A stretch of DNA of 64,000 nt, taken from contig NZ_BMXQ01000001.1 of assembly GCF_014651835.1 (NCBI RefSeq), positions 62,001-126,000 of the forward strand. Reading direction: 5' to 3'. This DNA comes from Pigmentiphaga litoralis. GTDB taxonomy: Bacteria > Pseudomonadota > Gammaproteobacteria > Burkholderiales > Burkholderiaceae_B. Below, one piece after another: positions 26,866 through 39,862 of the stretch. Every line of letters begins with the position of its first letter. Positions within the stretch are counted from its first letter, which is position 1. The notes under the pieces are model-generated. The model was not told the DNA's origin. It made no database searches and saw only the letters and a program-made list of their open reading frames with translations. The position numbers and the translations under genes were made by a program.

Positions 26866-27384
26866 ATGGCAGATATTTTCGAGCTTACGGAACAATCCCT
26901 GGCAGGACTGGGGGTCGAACTGGTCGACGTGGAACGCGCCGGCGGCGGTCTGCTGCGCGTGACGATTGACCGCGACGAAGGCGTGCGCATTGAAGACTGC
27001 GAAGCGGTCTCCAAGCAGCTGTCGCGTGTGTTCGAAGTCGAAAACATCGACTATTCACGGCTCGAAGTCGGCTCGCCCGGCACCGACCGGCCGCTGCGCC
27101 GCGCCAAGGATTTCATCCGTTTTGCGGGTGAGCGCGCTGAAATCAAGCTGCGCCTGCCGTTCAATGGACGCAAGGTTTTTACCGGCACGCTCGTTGCGCC
27201 GGAGTCCGTGACGGGCGAAGGCGCCGATGCGGCAGCACCGAATCAAGAAGTACAAGGAGCCGAGGTATTCGGCATCGAATTCGAAGCAAAGGAAGGCGAC
27301 ATCCAGGTGTTGAATTTCACGATCGATGAACTCGAGCGTGCAAAACTGGATCCGGTTCTGAATTTCAGGGGCAAAAAACAATGA
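26866..27384 (+). CDS. rimP: Ribosome maturation factor RimP
   Basis: A 172-residue cytoplasmic protein needed for 30S subunit maturation. The N-terminal block ([35 protein letters not shown]) and [33 protein letters not shown] are the family signatures. An insert of about 15 residues ([18 protein letters not shown]) lengthens the C-terminal SH3-like domain. The stop overlaps the nusA ATG by four bases. It is the first gene of the block running to typA. Confidence 0.96.
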   Translation: MADIFELTEQSLAGLGVELVDVERAGGGLLRVTIDRDEGVRIEDCEAVSKQLSRVFEVENIDYSRLEVGSPGTDRPLRRAKDFIRFAGERAEIKLRLPFNGRKVFTGTLVAPESVTGEGADAAAPNQEVQGAEVFGIEFEAKEGDIQVLNFTIDELERAKLDPVLNFRGKKQ

Positions 27385-28859
27385 GCCGCGAGATTCTGTT
27401 GTTGGTGGACGCACTGGCGCGCGAAAAGAACGTCACGCGCGACGTGGTGTTCGGCGCGCTCGAAAGTGCGCTGGCTTCCGCCATGAAGAAGCTCTACAAA
27501 GAAGAAGTGGACATCCGCGTTGCGATCGATCGCGATTCGGGCGACCACGAAGCGTTCCGTCGCTGGCAGGTCGTGCCCGACGAAGCCGGTCTGCAGCTGC
27601 CCGACCAGCAGATCCTGCTGTCGGAAGCGCGCGACGTCGAGCCCGAGATCGAACTCGAAGAGTTCATCGAAGAAGCGCTCGAGCCGATCGAATTCGGCCG
27701 GATCGGTGCGCAGGCCGCCAAGCAGGTCATCCTGCAGCGGATTCGTGATGCGGAACGTGAACAGCTCCTGAACGACTTTCTTGAGCGTGGCGAGTCCATC
27801 GTCTCGGGTTCGATCAAGCGTATGGACAAGGGCGATGCCATCATCGAAATCGGCAAGGTGGAAGCCCGCCTGCCGCGTTCCGAGATGATCCCCAAGGAAA
27901 ACCTGCGGATCGGTGACCGCGTGCGTGCCTACCTGGCCCGCATCGATCGCCAGGCCCGTGGCCAGCAAGTCATTCTGTCGCGTTCGGCGCCTGACTTCAT
28001 CCGTCAGCTGTTCGAAAACGAAGTGCCGGAAATCGAGCAGGGTCTGCTCGAACTGAAGGGTGCTGCGCGGGATCCGGGCGTGCGCGCCAAGATCGCCGTG
28101 GTGGCCCATGACCGCCGTATCGATCCTATCGGTACATGTGTCGGCATGCGCGGTTCGCGCGTGCAGGCCGTCCGCAACGAATTGGGTGGCGAACAGGTCG
28201 ACATCGTCCTGTGGTCGGAAGATCCCGCACAGTTCGTGATTGGCGCGCTCGCGCCGGCCAACGTGCAATCGATCGTGGTCGACGAAGACCGCCATGCGAT
28301 GGACGTCGTGGTGGACGAGGACAACCTTGCGATCGCGATCGGCCGCAGCGGCCAGAACGTGCGCCTGGCGTCCGAACTGACCGGCTGGCAGATCAACATC
28401 ATGACGCCGGACGAAAGCCAGGCCAAGCAGCAGCAGGAACAGACCGCGCTGCGCGATACTTTCATGAGCAAGCTGGACGTCGACGAAGAAGTCGCCGACA
28501 TCCTGATCTCGGAAGGTTTCACGGGTCTGGAAGAAATTGCCTATGTGCCCATCCAGGAGCTCCTCGAGATCGAGGCCTTCGATGAGGACACCATCAACGA
28601 ATTGCGCAATCGCGCTCGCAATGCACTGCTCACTGAAGCGATTGCTCAGGAAGAGCGGGTCGAGACGGCGCAGGATTTGCTCACGCTCGAAGGTGTGACC
28701 CCCGAACTGGCGGCCAGTCTGGCTACCGGTCAGGTGTTCACCCGAGACGATCTGGCGGATTTGTCCGTCGATGAGCTTACCGAATTGACCGGCATCGATG
28801 CAGAAGAAGCCAAGCAATTGATCGTACGTGCGCGTGCGCACTGGTTCGAACAGGCTTGA
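27381..28859 (+). CDS. nusA: Transcription termination/antitermination factor NusA
   Basis: A 492-residue RNA polymerase-associated factor. The N-terminal RNAP-binding domain (1-130), S1 domain (about 135-200, [23 protein letters not shown]), KH domains (about 200-350, [21 protein letters not shown]) and two C-terminal acidic repeats (about 365-490, typical of proteobacterial NusA) are all present. It governs pausing, intrinsic termination and rRNA antitermination. NusA can feed back on its own operon, which makes the terminator in the rimP leader interesting. Confidence 0.97.
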   Translation: MSREILLLVDALAREKNVTRDVVFGALESALASAMKKLYKEEVDIRVAIDRDSGDHEAFRRWQVVPDEAGLQLPDQQILLSEARDVEPEIELEEFIEEALEPIEFGRIGAQAAKQVILQRIRDAEREQLLNDFLERGESIVSGSIKRMDKGDAIIEIGKVEARLPRSEMIPKENLRIGDRVRAYLARIDRQARGQQVILSRSAPDFIRQLFENEVPEIEQGLLELKGAARDPGVRAKIAVVAHDRRIDPIGTCVGMRGSRVQAVRNELGGEQVDIVLWSEDPAQFVIGALAPANVQSIVVDEDRHAMDVVVDEDNLAIAIGRSGQNVRLASELTGWQINIMTPDESQAKQQQEQTALRDTFMSKLDVDEEVADILISEGFTGLEEIAYVPIQELLEIEAFDEDTINELRNRARNALLTEAIAQEERVETAQDLLTLEGVTPELAASLATGQVFTRDDLADLSVDELTELTGIDAEEAKQLIVRARAHWFEQA

Positions 28860-28903
28860 ATTTGTCTATAGCGTCGATCAGCCACACCGGGGAAGAGAAA
28901 CGA

Positions 28904-31825
28904 ATGTCGAGTAACACTGTCGCCCAGTTCGCCACCGAGCTGAAACTGCCTGCAAACGTGCTGTTGGATCAATTGCGCGCCGCTGGTGTAAGCATCAAGT
29001 CGGTCGACGATACCGTCACCGAAAGCGACAAGGCACAACTGCTCGAATCGTTGCGCCGTGCCCACGGCGCCACCGAAGGCAAGAAGATCACGGTGACTCG
29101 CAAGCAAACGTCCGAGATCAAGCAGTCGGACGCCACGGGCAAGGCACGCACCATCCAGGTGGAAGTTCGCAAGAAGCGCGTGTTCATCAAGCGTGACAAT
29201 CCGGATGGTACGGAACTCGATGCTGGCGCCGCCGTGCGCGAGGACGACGTTGCCGTGCTGCCCGAGGAAGACGATGGCGCGCTGCTGGCGCGCGAGGCTG
29301 AACGCCAGGCCAAGGAAGAAGCCGAAGCCAAGGCACGCGCCGAAGCCGAAGCCCGGGAACAGCAAGAAGCCGAAGCACGGCTGCGCGAAGCGGAAGAACA
29401 GGCCCGCGTTGCAGCCGAGGCCGCCGAGCGCGCCGCCAAGGAAGCAGAAGCCGCTGCTGCGGCCGCTGCCGCCCGTGAGCAGGCCCAGCCCGCTCCGGCG
29501 ACCCCGGTCAATTCCACCCAGCCTGCCACGCCCGAGGGAGGGGCTGCAGTGAGCGATGTCGTAGTGAACAAGGCGGTTTCCAGTGCGGAAGCCGCGCGTA
29601 TCAAGGCCGACGAGGCCCGCAAGAACGCCGACGAAATCCGCAAGGCGGACGCCAAGGCGCAGGAAGTGCGCGCCAACGCCCGCCAGGCTGCAGAAGCCGA
29701 AGCCGCCGCGTTGCGCCAGATGCTGAGCCGTCCGCGCAACAAGGTGCTGCATGCGCCTGCGCCGACGCCGCCGGCTGCGCCTGCCGCCCCGGCTGCACCG
29801 ATCGCCGGTACCTTGCACAAGCCTGCCACCAAGCCAGGCCAGGAAACCAAGGAAGCCGTCAAGAAAGACGACAAGCCCGCAGCGCCTGGCAAGAAGGTCA
29901 TCAAGACCGGCGCCGTGGCCTCGACCTGGTCGGAAGACGCTGCGCGCAAGAAGGCGCTCAAGACACGCGGCGACGCATCCTCGGGCACCAGCCGCGACGG
30001 CTGGCGTGGGGGTGGTCGCGGCAAGAGCCGTCATCAGCAGGACAACCGCTCGGCGCCGGCTGCTGAAAGCATCGTGCGTGAAGTGCACGTGCCGGAAACC
30101 ATTTCCGTGTCCGATCTCGCCCACAAGATGGCCGTGAAGGCAGCGGAAGTGATCAAGGTCCTGATGAAGATGGGCCAGATGGTCACCATCAACCAGGTGC
30201 TGGATCAGGAAACCGGCATGATCGTGGTCGAAGAACTCGGCCACACCGCAATCGCCGCGAAGCTGGACGATCCGGAAGCCTTCCTCGACGAAGCGGCCGT
30301 GTCGTCGGAAGTGACCGAGATGCCTCGTGCGCCGGTCGTGACCGTCATGGGCCACGTCGACCACGGCAAGACCTCGCTGCTGGACTACATCCGTCGCGCC
30401 AAGGTTGCGTCGGGCGAAGCCGGCGGGATCACGCAGCACATCGGCGCGTACCACGTGCAGACCGAGCGCGGCATGGTCACCTTCCTGGACACCCCGGGTC
30501 ACGAGGCCTTCACGGCCATGCGTGCTCGCGGCGCCAAGGCGACGGACATCGTGATTCTGGTGGTGGCCGCCGACGACGGCGTGATGCCGCAGACGAAGGA
30601 AGCCATTCACCATGCCAAGGCAGCAGGCGTGCCGATCGTTGTTGCCATCAACAAGATCGACAAGCCCGATGCCAACCTGGAACGCGTGAAGCAGGAACTG
30701 GTTGCCGAAGAAGTCGTGCCGGAAGAGTACGGTGGTGACGCTCCTTTCGTGGGTGTGTCCGCCAAGACCGGCGCCGGTATCGACGACCTGATCGAACAAC
30801 TGCTGCTGCAAGCCGAAGTGCTGGAACTGAAAGCGCCGGTCACCACCGCCGCCAAGGGTCTGGTCATCGAAGCCAAGCTCGACAAGGGCCGCGGTCCAGT
30901 CGCCACCATCCTCGTGCAGAGCGGTACGCTCAAGCGCGGCGATGTGGTGCTGGCAGGCGCAAGCTTCGGCCGCGTCCGTGCGATGCTGGACGAACTGGGC
31001 AAGCCGATCAACGAAGCAGGTCCGTCGATCCCGGTGGAAATCCAGGGTCTGACCGACGTGCCGGCCGCGGGCGACGAACTGATCGTGCTGAGCGACGAGC
31101 GCAAGGCGCGTGAAATCGCCATGTTCCGTCAGGGCAAGTTCCGCGATGTGAAGCTGGCTCGCCAGCAGGCACTGAAGCTCGAAACGCTGTTCGACAACAT
31201 CGGCGAAGGCGTGCAGACGCTGGCGCTGATCGTCAAGACCGACGTGCAGGGCTCGCAGGAAGCGTTGGTGCAGGCACTGACCAAGCTGTCGACCGACGAA
31301 GTCCGCGTGCAGGTCGTGCATGCGGCCGTGGGCGGCATCTCGGAAAGCGACGTCAACCTGGCGATTGCCTCGAAGGCGGTGATCATCGGCTTCAACGTGC
31401 GTGCCGACGCGGGGTCCAAGAAGCTTGCCGAGAACAACGGCGTGGACCTGCGTTACTACAACATCATTTACGACGCGGTCGACGAAGTGAAGTCCGCCAT
31501 GTCCGGGATGCTCGCGCCAGAAAAACGCGAAGAGATCATCGGTCTGGTCGAGATCCGCGAAGTCTATGCGGTGTCCCGTATCGGCAACGTCGCCGGTTGT
31601 ATGGTCCTCGACGGCCTGGTGCGTCGCAGTTCGCAGGTTCGCCTGCTGCGCAACAACGTGGTGCAGTGGACTGGCGAAATCGAATCGCTCCGCCGCTTCA
31701 AGGACGACGTCCGCGAAGTGAAGCAGAACTTCGATTGCGGTATCACGCTGCGTAACAACAACGACATCGCGGTGGGTGACCAGCTCGAAGTGTTTGAAGT
31801 CAAGGAAGTGGCGCGTACGCTGTAA
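28904..31825 (+). CDS. infB: Translation initiation factor IF-2
   Basis: A 973-residue GTPase that places initiator tRNA on the 30S subunit. The N-terminal IF2-N domain ([24 protein letters not shown]) is followed by a long charged Ala/Glu/Lys/Arg-rich coiled region, a second IF2-N-like block ([25 protein letters not shown]), the G domain ([23 protein letters not shown]), and domains II-IV. The ATG at 28904 is preceded by GGGGAAGAG; the frame opens earlier, within nusA, at 28856. Initiator tRNA-Met itself is encoded at 14699 in this window. Confidence 0.97.
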   Translation: MSSNTVAQFATELKLPANVLLDQLRAAGVSIKSVDDTVTESDKAQLLESLRRAHGATEGKKITVTRKQTSEIKQSDATGKARTIQVEVRKKRVFIKRDNPDGTELDAGAAVREDDVAVLPEEDDGALLAREAERQAKEEAEAKARAEAEAREQQEAEARLREAEEQARVAAEAAERAAKEAEAAAAAAAAREQAQPAPATPVNSTQPATPEGGAAVSDVVVNKAVSSAEAARIKADEARKNADEIRKADAKAQEVRANARQAAEAEAAALRQMLSRPRNKVLHAPAPTPPAAPAAPAAPIAGTLHKPATKPGQETKEAVKKDDKPAAPGKKVIKTGAVASTWSEDAARKKALKTRGDASSGTSRDGWRGGGRGKSRHQQDNRSAPAAESIVREVHVPETISVSDLAHKMAVKAAEVIKVLMKMGQMVTINQVLDQETGMIVVEELGHTAIAAKLDDPEAFLDEAAVSSEVTEMPRAPVVTVMGHVDHGKTSLLDYIRRAKVASGEAGGITQHIGAYHVQTERGMVTFLDTPGHEAFTAMRARGAKATDIVILVVAADDGVMPQTKEAIHHAKAAGVPIVVAINKIDKPDANLERVKQELVAEEVVPEEYGGDAPFVGVSAKTGAGIDDLIEQLLLQAEVLELKAPVTTAAKGLVIEAKLDKGRGPVATILVQSGTLKRGDVVLAGASFGRVRAMLDELGKPINEAGPSIPVEIQGLTDVPAAGDELIVLSDERKAREIAMFRQGKFRDVKLARQQALKLETLFDNIGEGVQTLALIVKTDVQGSQEALVQALTKLSTDEVRVQVVHAAVGGISESDVNLAIASKAVIIGFNVRADAGSKKLAENNGVDLRYYNIIYDAVDEVKSAMSGMLAPEKREEIIGLVEIREVYAVSRIGNVAGCMVLDGLVRRSSQVRLLRNNVVQWTGEIESLRRFKDDVREVKQNFDCGITLRNNNDIAVGDQLEVFEVKEVARTL

Positions 31826-31845
31826 AAAGCGTCCCGCCCATCAAG

Positions 31846-32322
31846 ATGAGTCGTCACAAGCAACAGAAGAAAATCCCCGGCGGCCGCCTGTTGCGGCTCG
31901 CCGACCAGATCCAGAAGGATCTGGCCGAAATGATTCAGCGCGAGATCCCGATCTCGCGTGCAGGATTGATCACGCTCAGCGAAGTCGAGCTGTCGGCCGA
32001 TTATGCCCACGCCCAGGTGTATTTCACGGTGCTGGGCGCCGAACCCGACGTCGCTGTCGCGGCACTGAACGAAAAGGCCGGTTACCTGCATTCGCTGTTG
32101 TTCAAGCGCCTGCATATCCACACGGTGCCGACCCTGCATTTCCACTTCGACGAACAACGGTCGCGTGGCATGGTCATGGCGCACCTGATCAACCAGGCCA
32201 ACACGCCCGGCGTGCTGGCCGATGAGATCATGCCTGCCAGCCCGATGGATTCGACCGACGACGATGCGCGTCTGGAGATTTCTCCGGCGGAACCTCACGT
32301 CCCTGACGACCAGCGCGGCTAA
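31846..32322 (+). CDS. rbfA: 30S ribosome-binding factor RbfA
   Basis: A 158-residue KH-fold cold-shock ribosome factor for 16S rRNA 5'-end maturation. Family features are [36 protein letters not shown] and the C-terminal [11 protein letters not shown] roughly 30-residue acidic tail follows the domain. It starts 20 bases after infB. Confidence 0.96.
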   Translation: MSRHKQQKKIPGGRLLRLADQIQKDLAEMIQREIPISRAGLITLSEVELSADYAHAQVYFTVLGAEPDVAVAALNEKAGYLHSLLFKRLHIHTVPTLHFHFDEQRSRGMVMAHLINQANTPGVLADEIMPASPMDSTDDDARLEISPAEPHVPDDQRG

Positions 32323-32356
32323 GCCGTCGCTGCGTCCATTTTTCTCGACGATTCCG

Positions 32357-33312
32357 ATGGCTTCCCGACGCGGGTGTGCGCTCGACGGTGTGTTGTTGCT
32401 GGACAAGCCAGAAGGCCTGTCGAGCAACCACGCGCTGCAGCGGGCAAGGCGCATCCTGGATGCGCGCAAGGCGGGGCACACGGGAACACTTGACCCGTTC
32501 GCCACCGGGCTGATGGTCCTGTGTTTCGGCGAGGCCACCAAGTTTTCCGCCGACATGTTCCATGCCGACAAGACTTACGTGGCCGATGTCGTGCTGCGGG
32601 AAGAGACCGATACGGGCGACCGGACCGGTCTGCCGGTGACCTACGACGGCCAGGTGGTCGACGCCCCGGTGGACGAGGAAAAGATCCGCGCCGTCCTGTC
32701 ACGCTTCGTCGGTAGCATCGATCAGTTGCCGCCGATGTATTCGGCGCTCAAGCGCGATGGCAAGCCGCTGTACGAATATGCGCGGCAGGGCATCGAGCTG
32801 GAACGCGAAACGCGGCGCATCACCATTTTTTCGATTCAATTGCTGTCTTGCACCGAATCCGGTTTTTCGATGGAAGTCAGTTGCAGCAAGGGCACCTATA
32901 TCCGCACATTGGCGCAGGATATCGGTCGCATGCTGGGATGCGGCGCGCATCTTGGCGCGTTGCGCAGGACCCGCACCGCGGGCTTCGACATCAGCCAGGC
33001 CGTCACGCTGGAAGGTCTTGAAGCACTGACGGTGGCGGCGACGGCGTTGATGCCCATCGAAGCCCTGCTCGCGCCCCTGCCGGTGGTCACCATCGATCAG
33101 GCCAGGGCAGCGAAGTTCATGCAGGGCCAAAAACTACAGTTCGAGACAGCAGGGCAGACGGCAGGCGAGGCCAACGCGATCGCCGAGCCGGATGCGGAAA
33201 CGATTTTGACAAGGGCGCGTGTGCACGGCCCTGACAGCAAATTTCTGGGAACGGCACGCTGCATAGGCGGTTGGCTGCAGCCCGACAGATTGATTTCTTT
33301 CAAGGAAACGAC

Positions 33313-33316
<4 letters not shown>
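32357..33316 (+). CDS. truB: tRNA pseudouridine(55) synthase TruB
   Basis: A 319-residue enzyme that makes pseudouridine 55 in the T-loop of tRNAs. The catalytic Asp46 is in GHTGTLDPFATGL; YSALKRDGKPLYEYAR and CSKGTYIRTLAQDIG are the other TruB blocks, and a C-terminal PUA-like part follows. The ATG at 32357 begins the conserved N-terminus; the frame opens earlier, within rbfA. The stop overlaps typA by four bases. Confidence 0.95.
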
Positions 33317-35133
<1,817 letters not shown>

Positions 35134-35157
35134 TTCCTGGTGATCGGGTAAGAAAAG

Positions 35158-35182
35158 AAAGAGGCTTCGGCCTCTTTTTTTT
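35158..35182 (+). terminator. Intrinsic terminator after typA
   Basis: Stem AAAGAGGC/GCCTCTTT with a TTCG tetraloop (35166-35169), followed by a T run to 35182. Confidence 0.92.
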
Positions 35183-35305
35183 CGCCTGTTCAGGATGCTC
35201 TGGCGGTACCCGGGCAGGGGAGTCGTCATGTGCGTCTGGCGGTGCAGCGCGCTTTGATGCTCGACGCTGGCAAGGCGTTCAGCGCGGCGTCAGTGAATCG
35301 TCATC

Positions 35306-35319
35306 GCTCATTAATGAGC
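35306..35319. promoter_or_regulatory. 14-bp perfect palindrome upstream of the lipoprotein/phospholipase region
   Basis: GCTCATTAATGAGC sits in an AT-rich patch of otherwise GC-rich intergenic DNA, about 85 bases before the small lipoprotein frame. A second dyad, GTTGT-TAAC-ACAAC, is at 35364-35377. Both look like operator sites; the binding factor is unknown. Confidence 0.4.
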
Positions 35320-35403
35320 ATGTTCATTTTTATGCAACAGTGGACGTCTACGCTGCGAGCCTTGTTGTTAACACAACACGACCCGTCCCGGAGACCGCAC
35401 GAC

Positions 35404-35592
35404 ATGTCCACGCCCCGCCTTGTCCGATCCACGCAGTCCCCTGTGCCCCAGGCCGCGCTGCCGCGCCTGCTGGTGGCGCTGGTGCTGCCGCTTTGCCTTA
35501 CCCTGACTGCCTGTGGAGGGGACGACGATTCCGCATCGAATGGCGGCACGCCCGCGACCAGCCCTGCGCCGCAAATGAAGTGCGCGCCGTGA
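35404..35592 (+). pseudogene. Short lipoprotein, probably a truncated remnant
   Basis: A 62-residue frame with a good lipoprotein signal: hydrophobic segment LLVALVLPLCLTLTAC with a lipobox LTAC, then a Gly/Asp/Ser-rich start of the mature part (CGGDDDSASNGG). It stops after about 25 mature residues. The following 130 bases in a shifted frame read in protein-like fashion (SKFADLQRLIPRFDF) but are interrupted by stops. I think a longer lipoprotein has decayed here, but an intact tiny lipoprotein cannot be excluded. The family was not recognised. Confidence 0.45.
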
Positions 35593-35724
35593 CCGGCCCG
35601 TGCCGACACCTGATGGCTGATCCAAGTTTGCCGACCTGCAACGGCTGATCCCACGCTTCGACTTCAGCCTGCCTGCCCCTTCATCCGCACGCCCTGTGGC
35701 GTGCCCTGATCACAAGAATCCCCC

Positions 35725-37950
35725 ATGACCGAATCGCTTTCACGCCGCCGTTTCCTGCGCAACACCGCCACTGCCGCAGGCGCGACCATGGCGTTCTCGA
35801 TGTTCCCGCCGTCGATCCGCAAGGCCCTGGCCATTGCCGCCAACAACCGTACGGGCACGATCCAGGACGTCGAACACATCGTCATTTTCATGCAGGAAAA
35901 CCGGTCGTTCGACCACTACTTCGGCACGATGCAAGGCGTGCGCGGCTTTGCCGACCGCTTCCCGATTCCGGTGGCCGACTCGCCCGACTTCAGCAACAAG
36001 ACCGTCTGGTACCAGCGGTACGAGACGGCCGCGACTGGCGCGCCGCGCGTGCTGGCGCCGCAGCACAACGACACCACGCAAAACTTCGCGTTGATCCGCA
36101 CGGCCGGCACGCCGCATCTGTTCCCCGACGCACAAGAGGCCTGGGACGATGGCAAGATGACCAACTGGCCCGACTACAAGCGCCCGGCGTCGATGGTGTA
36201 TTACAAGCAGGCAGACATTCCCTTCCAGTTCGCCCTGGCCAATGCGTTTACGGTGGGCGACGCGAACCACTGCTCGTTCAGCGGGGGCACCAATCCGAAC
36301 CGCTGCTTTCTGTACACCGGCACCAACCATGGCAAGGACGATGCCAGCAAGCCGGGCGTCTACAACGGCCCGGCGGTGGACAACTCGTACAACCAGCTGC
36401 GCAATGGCGCCATCACCGCGGGCTACACGTGGGTGACGTATGCCGAGCGCCTGGAAGACGCAGGCGTGAGCTGGCAGGTCTATCAGAACAATGAAAAAGA
36501 GTTCTATGCCCTGAACTCGCTGTTTGGCTTCAAGACCTTCCGCGAGGCCAACGCCGCCAGCGCGCCGACCTTGTCACCCACCCGCACGCCGCGCCAGCAG
36601 GCCTTGTACGAAAAGGGTATCAAGACGCGCGACCTGGACCTGCTCAAGGCCGATGTGATTGCCGGCAAGCTGCCCAAGGTCAGCTGGATCTGCGCCACCT
36701 CGTCGGGCTCGGAGCACCCCAGCGCGTCGAGCCCCGCCCAGGGCGCGGCGTATACGGCGCAAGTGCTGGATGCGCTGACCGCCAATCCCGACGTGTGGAG
36801 CAAGACGGTCCTGATCCTGAACTTTGATGAGAACGACGGCCTGTTCGATCACATGCCGCCACCCGCGCCACCGTCCTATCTCAAGTACGACGCCAGCCCG
36901 GCGCTTGCCCAGATGGCCGGCGCCACCACCGTGGACGCCAGCGACGAATACCTGGGCGAAGACATCGGCGGCATCAAGGCGGTCGAAAACTACAAGCATC
37001 GTCCGTACGGCCTTGGCCCGCGCGTGCCGCTGTACGTCATCTCGCCCTGGAGCAAGGGCGGCTGGGTGAACTCGCAGGTCTTCGACCAGACCTCGACCAT
37101 CCGCTTCGTCGAAGCCCGTTTCGGCGTGAAGGAACCCAACATCAGCCCGTGGCGCCGTGCCGTGGTCGGTGACATGACCTCGTGCTTCAACTTCGTCAAC
37201 CCGAATGACGACGACGTGGTCAAGACCTTCCCGGAAACCGCGACCCGCGACGCGGCCAGCCGCGCGCTTGGCAAGACCACGACACCGGCGCCATCGGCCC
37301 AGGTCGTGCTGCCTGTGCAGGCGCCAGGTACCCGCAAGTCGCGCGCCTTGCCGTACGAACTCCACACCAGCAGCGTGGTTGCCGTGGGCGCGGGCAAGGT
37401 CGACCTGATTTTTGCCAACAGCGGTGCCGCTGCCGCCGTGTTTCATGTGTACGACCGCAAGCATCTGGACGCCGTGCCACGCCGGTATACGGTCGAAGCC
37501 GGCAAACAATTGACGGGATCGTGGGACGTGGCCGCCGACAAGGGGGCGTACGACCTGTGGGTGCTGGCGCCCAACGGTTTCCATCGCCATTTCACGGGTA
37601 CCGTGGCGGCGTCGGGCGCCAATCCCGAAGTCCAGGTCTGCTATGCGCCGGCCGAAAACCAGGTCTGGGTCAAGGTGCACAACACCGGCTCGGCGGCGGC
37701 CAATGTGTCGATCAAGTCCAACGCCTATCGCACCGACGGTCCGTGGACCCTGTCCGTCGCGCCGCAGGGCGAGGGCGTGCAGAGTTGGACCCTGGCCGAC
37801 AGCGGCGGCTGGTACGACTTTACGGTCACCGTGCCGGGCGCGGCCGGTTACAGCCGCCGTTTTGCGGGCCGCCTGGAAACCGGCAAGGACTCCGTGTCGG
37901 ATCCGGCCATGGGTGGCACGGCGATCGCTGAACAGGTGAAGGTGGCCTGA
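35725..37950 (+). CDS. plcN: Phosphocholine-specific phospholipase C (PlcN/PlcH family)
   Basis: A 741-residue secreted phospholipase that splits phosphatidylcholine-type lipids into diacylglycerol and phosphocholine. A twin-arginine signal (SRRRFLRN) starts the protein. The phosphoesterase domain has the family motif QENRSFDHYFG (57-67) and DANHCSFSGGTNPNR, with the metal/active-site region LNFDENDGLFDHMPPP. Two C-terminal DUF756-type domains follow (about 525-620 and 630-725). It lacks a plcR chaperone gene downstream, in keeping with the non-haemolytic PlcN type. Start signals are weak. Phosphate limitation often controls such genes, but I see no clear Pho box. Confidence 0.9.
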   Translation: MTESLSRRRFLRNTATAAGATMAFSMFPPSIRKALAIAANNRTGTIQDVEHIVIFMQENRSFDHYFGTMQGVRGFADRFPIPVADSPDFSNKTVWYQRYETAATGAPRVLAPQHNDTTQNFALIRTAGTPHLFPDAQEAWDDGKMTNWPDYKRPASMVYYKQADIPFQFALANAFTVGDANHCSFSGGTNPNRCFLYTGTNHGKDDASKPGVYNGPAVDNSYNQLRNGAITAGYTWVTYAERLEDAGVSWQVYQNNEKEFYALNSLFGFKTFREANAASAPTLSPTRTPRQQALYEKGIKTRDLDLLKADVIAGKLPKVSWICATSSGSEHPSASSPAQGAAYTAQVLDALTANPDVWSKTVLILNFDENDGLFDHMPPPAPPSYLKYDASPALAQMAGATTVDASDEYLGEDIGGIKAVENYKHRPYGLGPRVPLYVISPWSKGGWVNSQVFDQTSTIRFVEARFGVKEPNISPWRRAVVGDMTSCFNFVNPNDDDVVKTFPETATRDAASRALGKTTTPAPSAQVVLPVQAPGTRKSRALPYELHTSSVVAVGAGKVDLIFANSGAAAAVFHVYDRKHLDAVPRRYTVEAGKQLTGSWDVAADKGAYDLWVLAPNGFHRHFTGTVAASGANPEVQVCYAPAENQVWVKVHNTGSAAANVSIKSNAYRTDGPWTLSVAPQGEGVQSWTLADSGGWYDFTVTVPGAAGYSRRFAGRLETGKDSVSDPAMGGTAIAEQVKVA

Positions 37951-38070
37951 CGACGAATCGCGCTACAGATCTGAAAAGCGCTGCCGATAACCCCCGTACA
38001 TGAATACGTAATAGCACGAACATCCGTCACCGCCCTGGTGGCGATGTTCGGGCAGGCAACAGGGGATGGC

Positions 38071-39783
38071 ATGAGCGCAGTACTGCACGATTCGGGAATT
38101 TCCTTGGCCGCGGAGCCGCGCGCGGCCAAGGCCCCACGCACGGGTGGGTCCACCCTGCGCACCAAGCTGCTGGCCATGGTTGCACTGGCAGTCCTGCTGC
38201 TGGTGGGCGTGCAATCGTGGTCGATCTACAGCGAACGCCAGCTGATGATCGCCACCAAGCAGACCGAAATCACGTCCGTGGCGCAGTCGGCCTGGGGCGT
38301 CGTCAATCACTTCTATCAACAGCAACAGGCCGGCAAGCTGTCGCAGGAAGCGGCCCAGGCCGCCGCCATCGAATCGCTGATGGGCATGCGCTACGGCGGC
38401 ACGGACGGCCGGTCCGAATACATTTTCGTGACGGCATCGAGCGGCATCATCGTGATGAACGGCGGCAACCCGTCGTTTGCAGGATCCAACTCGATCACCC
38501 GCAGCGGCGACAAGCGCGATCCGACGGCCGTGATGGCCGAACGCATCGCTGCCATGCGCGCCGGCGGCGGCACCAGCTTCATCAATATCCAGTTCGTGCG
38601 CCCGGGCGGCACCGAACCGTCGCCCAAGCTGAACATCTACAAGCTGCACGAGCCGTGGGGCTGGGCCATCGGTACCGGCGTCTTCATGGACGACCTGCAG
38701 CAGATGGTGCGCGAGCGCATCATTCACGGCGCCATCCTGGCCGTAATCCTGACCCTGATCCTGCTGGCCGGTGGCTGGGTGATCTCGCGCAAGGTGCTGT
38801 CGCAGATCGGCGGTGAGCCGAGCGACGTCATTGCCGTCATGAACCGCGCAGCCCACGGCGATCTGTCGCAACCCCTGCCCAACTCGACACCAGGCAGCGT
38901 GCTGCACGGTTTCGCGACCATGTCGGGATCGGTCCGCGGCCTGATTTCCAAGGTGCGTGACGAAGCGGTGGAAATGAAGCGTGATTCGCAGCGTATTGCC
39001 GAGTCGGTTGCGCAAGTGACGGCAGCATCGTCGGCGCAAAGCGATGCGACATCGTCGATGGCGGCGGCGGTGGAAGAGCTGACCGTGTCGGTCGCCCACA
39101 TCTCGGACGCCGCGATCGAAACGCAGCGCAATTCCGAAGGCGTGGCCCAGAAGTGCCGCGACGGTGAAGTGCAGGTAACGGGCGCAGCCGATGGCATGAA
39201 GCGCATTGCGACCGCCGTGGGCGAAGCATCAGAAAAGATCCGCGGTCTGGAAGCCCGCGCGCTGCAGATCAATTCGATCGCCGCATCGATCAAGGAAATC
39301 GCAGGCCAGACCAACCTGCTGGCACTGAACGCCGCGATTGAAGCGGCCCGCGCCGGCGAGCAAGGCCGTGGCTTCAGCGTCGTGGCCGACGAAGTGCGCA
39401 AGCTGGCCGAGCGGACTTCGTCTGCCACGGTCGAAATCGAAGAGATGGTCAGCGCCGTGCAGCGCGAGACGTCCGAATCGACCGAAACCATGGAGCACAT
39501 CCTGCCGATGGTGACGGAAGGCACGCAACTGGCGGATCAGGTGGCCGTGTCGCTGCGCGAAATCCGCTTGAGCGCCGATGCGTCGCTGGAACGCGTGCGT
39601 GAAGTGGCCAACGCCACCAAGGAACAATCGGCGGCCAGCACGTCGATTGCCCAGCAAGTCGAAAGCATTGCGCAGATGGTGGAAGAGACCACGGCGGCAA
39701 TGGGCGAGACGGCCCGGTCGGCGCAGGAAATGCGCGACATGGCGGAACGCCTGGATCGCCTGGTGGGCACCTTCAAGGTGTGA
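38071..39783 (+). CDS. Methyl-accepting chemotaxis protein with single Cache sensor
   Basis: A 570-residue chemoreceptor. TM1 is near residues 30-52, the periplasmic single-Cache (sCache_2-like) sensor about 55-215 with [19 protein letters not shown] and [20 protein letters not shown]2 about 222-244, then HAMP and the signalling hairpin with the invariant tip around [43 protein letters not shown]. It feeds a CheA/CheW complex at the cell pole. The ATG at 38071 has AGGGGA five bases before it. The ligand is unknown; sCache_2 receptors often bind small organic acids. Confidence 0.93.
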   Translation: MSAVLHDSGISLAAEPRAAKAPRTGGSTLRTKLLAMVALAVLLLVGVQSWSIYSERQLMIATKQTEITSVAQSAWGVVNHFYQQQQAGKLSQEAAQAAAIESLMGMRYGGTDGRSEYIFVTASSGIIVMNGGNPSFAGSNSITRSGDKRDPTAVMAERIAAMRAGGGTSFINIQFVRPGGTEPSPKLNIYKLHEPWGWAIGTGVFMDDLQQMVRERIIHGAILAVILTLILLAGGWVISRKVLSQIGGEPSDVIAVMNRAAHGDLSQPLPNSTPGSVLHGFATMSGSVRGLISKVRDEAVEMKRDSQRIAESVAQVTAASSAQSDATSSMAAAVEELTVSVAHISDAAIETQRNSEGVAQKCRDGEVQVTGAADGMKRIATAVGEASEKIRGLEARALQINSIAASIKEIAGQTNLLALNAAIEAARAGEQGRGFSVVADEVRKLAERTSSATVEIEEMVSAVQRETSESTETMEHILPMVTEGTQLADQVAVSLREIRLSADASLERVREVANATKEQSAASTSIAQQVESIAQMVEETTAAMGETARSAQEMRDMAERLDRLVGTFKV

Positions 39784-39802
39784 TTTTTCGCACGGTGCAT
39801 GG

Positions 39803-39835
39803 AAAAAGCCGACTCGGGTGAGTCGGCTTTTTTTT
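39803..39835. terminator. Bidirectional intrinsic terminator
   Basis: A 13-bp perfect stem (39803-39815 with 39820-39832), AAAAA on the left and a T run on the right, between the convergent chemoreceptor and GNAT genes. Confidence 0.92.
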
Positions 39836-39862
39836 CGTCTTGCCGGGGCGATCGACCTTGCG

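Noticed and set aside
26318-26962. Rightward ORF of 214 codons across the rimP leader
   Set aside because: It runs through an intrinsic terminator and into rimP in another frame, and has no protein-like pattern.
28730-31321. Leftward ORF of 863 codons opposite infB
   Set aside because: A codon-bias shadow of IF-2, whose G-domain motifs are intact on the plus strand.
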